This document shows positions 6,365 to 7,552 of a stretch of 7,552 nucleotides of DNA, piece by piece. The notes under the pieces are model-generated. The model had not been told where the DNA came from. It saw only the letters and a list, made by a program, of their open reading frames with translations, and did not search any database. Every line of letters starts with the position of its first letter. Position 1 is the stretch's first letter. The translations under genes were made by a program, and so were the position numbers. This stretch comes from Actinomycetes bacterium (GTDB lineage Bacteria > Actinomycetota > CALGFH01): contig JASLIH010000015.1 in NCBI GenBank assembly GCA_030152105.1, positions 1-7,552 on the forward strand, given 5' to 3'.

Positions 6365-6679
6365 CTAGGCGGTCCAGCGGGCCAGGGTCACCGATGCCGC
6401 GGTCGCGCTCGGCGCGCCGCAGGTGGTGTCCTGGAAGTAGAACGTCCCGGCACCGGTGCCGGTGGTGGTGGTGTCCTTGAGGTAGTAGCAGGTACCCGAG
6501 GGGCTCTTGGTCCCCAGCACCACGGTGTTGGTGGCCGGCACCGAGACGTACACGTTGCCGGCGGTGGCCGCGGTCATCGACCCGTCGGCGACGTAGGTCA
6601 GGGCCGGCTCGCCCAGCTTCAGCGGCCCGGTGGCGGTGACGTCGCTCGAGTTGAGTTGAGCGTCGGTGTAGACGCTCTG
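6365..6679 (-). pseudogene. Major type IV pilin, C-terminal part only (5' end missing)
   Basis: About 104 codons of a pilin globular domain, starting QSVYTDAQLNSSDVTATGPLKLGEPALTYVADGS and ending at a TAG at 6365. The 'VYTDAQ ... EPxLTYV' pattern is typical of the alpha1-C to beta-sheet part of actinobacterial type IV pilins. GTCYYLKDTTTTGTG...FQDTTC supplies the C-terminal cysteine pair that usually forms the D-region disulphide. Missing are the leader peptide, the GFTLIEL cleavage site and the hydrophobic N-terminal helix. Upstream, the DNA changes abruptly to the tail of pilT in a different frame. No start codon lies in frame near 6680; the first in-frame ATG is at 6577, inside the globular domain. 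As it stands it cannot be processed by PilD or assembled. Pilin identity is likely from residue pattern and context. Confidence 0.7.
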
Positions 6680-7552
6680 ATGTAGCCGCGGCGGACCAGG
6701 TCGGCCAGGGACTGGTCCATGGTCTGCATGCCGTGGCGGCCGCCGGCCTGCATGGCCGAGTAGACCTGGTGGGTCTTGCCGTCGCGGAGAGGTTCCGGAC
6801 GGCCGGGGTGGCCATCATGATCTCGACCCCGACGACCCGCCCGTTCCCGTCGGCGGTCGGGACCAGCTGCTGGCAGACCACGTCCCGGAGGGCGCCGGCC
6901 AGCTGCACCCGGATCTGCTGCTGCTGGTTGGTCGGGAAGACGTCGATGATGCGGTCGATGGTCTGCGCCGCGTCTTGCGTGTGCAGTGTGGCGAACACCA
7001 GGTGACCGGTCTCGGCGGCGGTCAGGGCCACCGAGATCGTCTCGAGGTCGCGCATCTCGCCGACGAGGATGATGTCGGGGTCCTGGCGCAGGACGTGCTT
7101 GAGGGCGTTCTGGAACGACCAGGTGTCCTCGCCGACCTCGCGCTGGTTGACCAGGCAGCTCTGGTGCTGGTGGAGGAACTCGATCGGGTCCTCGACGGTC
7201 ATGATGTGCTCGCTGCGCGTGCGGTTGGCCAGGTCGATCAGCGACGCCAGCGTGGTCGACTTGCCCGAGCCGGTCGGCCCGGTCACCAGGACGAAGCCGC
7301 GGGAGAGCGACGCGAAGTTCGACACTGCCGGGGGGACGCCCAGGTCCTCGAGCTTCTTGATCTCGAACGGGATGATGCGGAACGCAGCGCCGATCGCGTC
7401 GCGCTGCCGGTAGACGTTGACCCGGAACCGGGCCCGCCCGGGCACGCTGTAGGCGAAGTCCAGCTCGAGGGCCTCCTCGAACTTCTCCCGCTGCTTCTGG
7501 GTCAGGGCGGCGTACATCACCCGCTGGATCACCGGCGGCGTGAGGATCGGCT
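6680..7552 (-). pseudogene. pilT: Twitching motility retraction ATPase PilT: 5' end outside window, frameshifted, 3' end lost
   Basis: Hexameric AAA-like ATPase at the inner face of the membrane that powers pilus retraction. The N-terminal ~80 residues are beyond the right edge. Visible are the N2-to-C region (QKQREKFEEALELDFAY, RFRVNVYRQR), Walker A GPTGSGKSTT, the Asp box VEDPIEF, Walker B DIILVGEMRD and the His box HLVFATLHT. Near 6788 one base is missing: CTCTCCGC stands where CTCATCCGC would give the conserved A(I/V)RNLIR. In the shifted frame it resumes perfectly as RDGKTHQVYSAMQAGGRHGMQTMDQSLADLVRRGYI, then stops matching PilT at about 6680, some 20-30 residues short of the family's end, where pilin sequence begins. 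The original frame instead runs on as Arg-rich noise to 6297. The break hits a motif needed for retraction, so the product would be inactive unless the missing base is a sequencing error. Confidence 0.88.

Noticed and set aside
6297..6787. Continuation of the pilT reading frame to a stop overlapping the pilD ATG
   Set aside because: After residue …AVRNL the frame becomes Arg/His/Pro-rich with no PilT similarity, while the adjacent frames encode the true PilT tail and then the pilin; it is an out-of-frame run allowed by high GC.
1..7552. CRISPR array, tRNA/rRNA genes, transposase or attachment sites
   Set aside because: No regularly spaced repeats, no cloverleaf or rRNA-like sequence and no transposase motifs were seen on either strand; the only direct repeat is the 15-base pair inside aroB.

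Overview
This is a GC-rich window (roughly 70% G+C by eye) with almost all genes on the minus strand. It joins the shikimate/chorismate gene block to a type IV pilus (T4P) block. The order in the direction of transcription is pilT, pilin, pilD, pilM..., aroC, aroK, aroB, aroQ, pepP. Base composition, GTG/TTG starts, TANNNT-type -10 boxes placed for leaderless mRNAs, and the aroC-aroK-aroB-aroQ-pepP order all suggest an actinobacterium (Actinomycetota) of a piliated, non-Streptomyces type. The exact class cannot be told from the sequence.

Right part (4250-7552), T4P block. Only pilD (prepilin peptidase) is complete. The pilT retraction ATPase enters from the right edge. It has all its ATPase motifs, then a one-base deletion inside its conserved AIRNLIR-type motif near 6788, and its true reading stops near 6680. 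There it runs directly into the 3' part of a major-pilin gene that has lost its 5' end (leader peptide and hydrophobic helix). Downstream of pilD, the first ~102 codons of pilM are joined in frame to the last ~276 codons of a secreted, Ser/Thr/Asn-rich pilus-associated protein. Genes that normally lie at these two joints (pilC and the pilin 5' half; the rest of pilM, pilN, pilO and minor pilins) are absent. The locus therefore looks like an intact T4P operon from which two internal blocks were removed, either by real deletion or by assembly collapse.

Left part (1-4222), chorismate block. aroC (chorismate synthase), aroK (shikimate kinase), aroB (3-dehydroquinate synthase) and aroQ (type II 3-dehydroquinase) supply steps 2, 3, 5 and 7 of the shikimate pathway. 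They are followed by the 5' end of an Xaa-Pro peptidase gene. aroK-aroB-aroQ are coupled by 4-base stop/start overlaps. aroC and aroK each have a TANNNT box exactly 7 bases before the ATG and no Shine-Dalgarno, so each probably starts a leaderless transcript. A small two-helix membrane protein gene with a strong Shine-Dalgarno sits on the plus strand between aroK (divergent) and aroC (convergent, 49-base overlap). AroB carries an extra Gly/Pro-rich loop encoded by a 15-base direct repeat flanking a palindrome-rich 30-base spacer.

I see no CRISPR array, tRNA/rRNA gene, transposase or defence genes. The notable content is the twice-joined pilus locus, the AroB insertion, the leaderless promoters, the plus-strand membrane protein and an unusually AT-rich leader between pilD and pilM.
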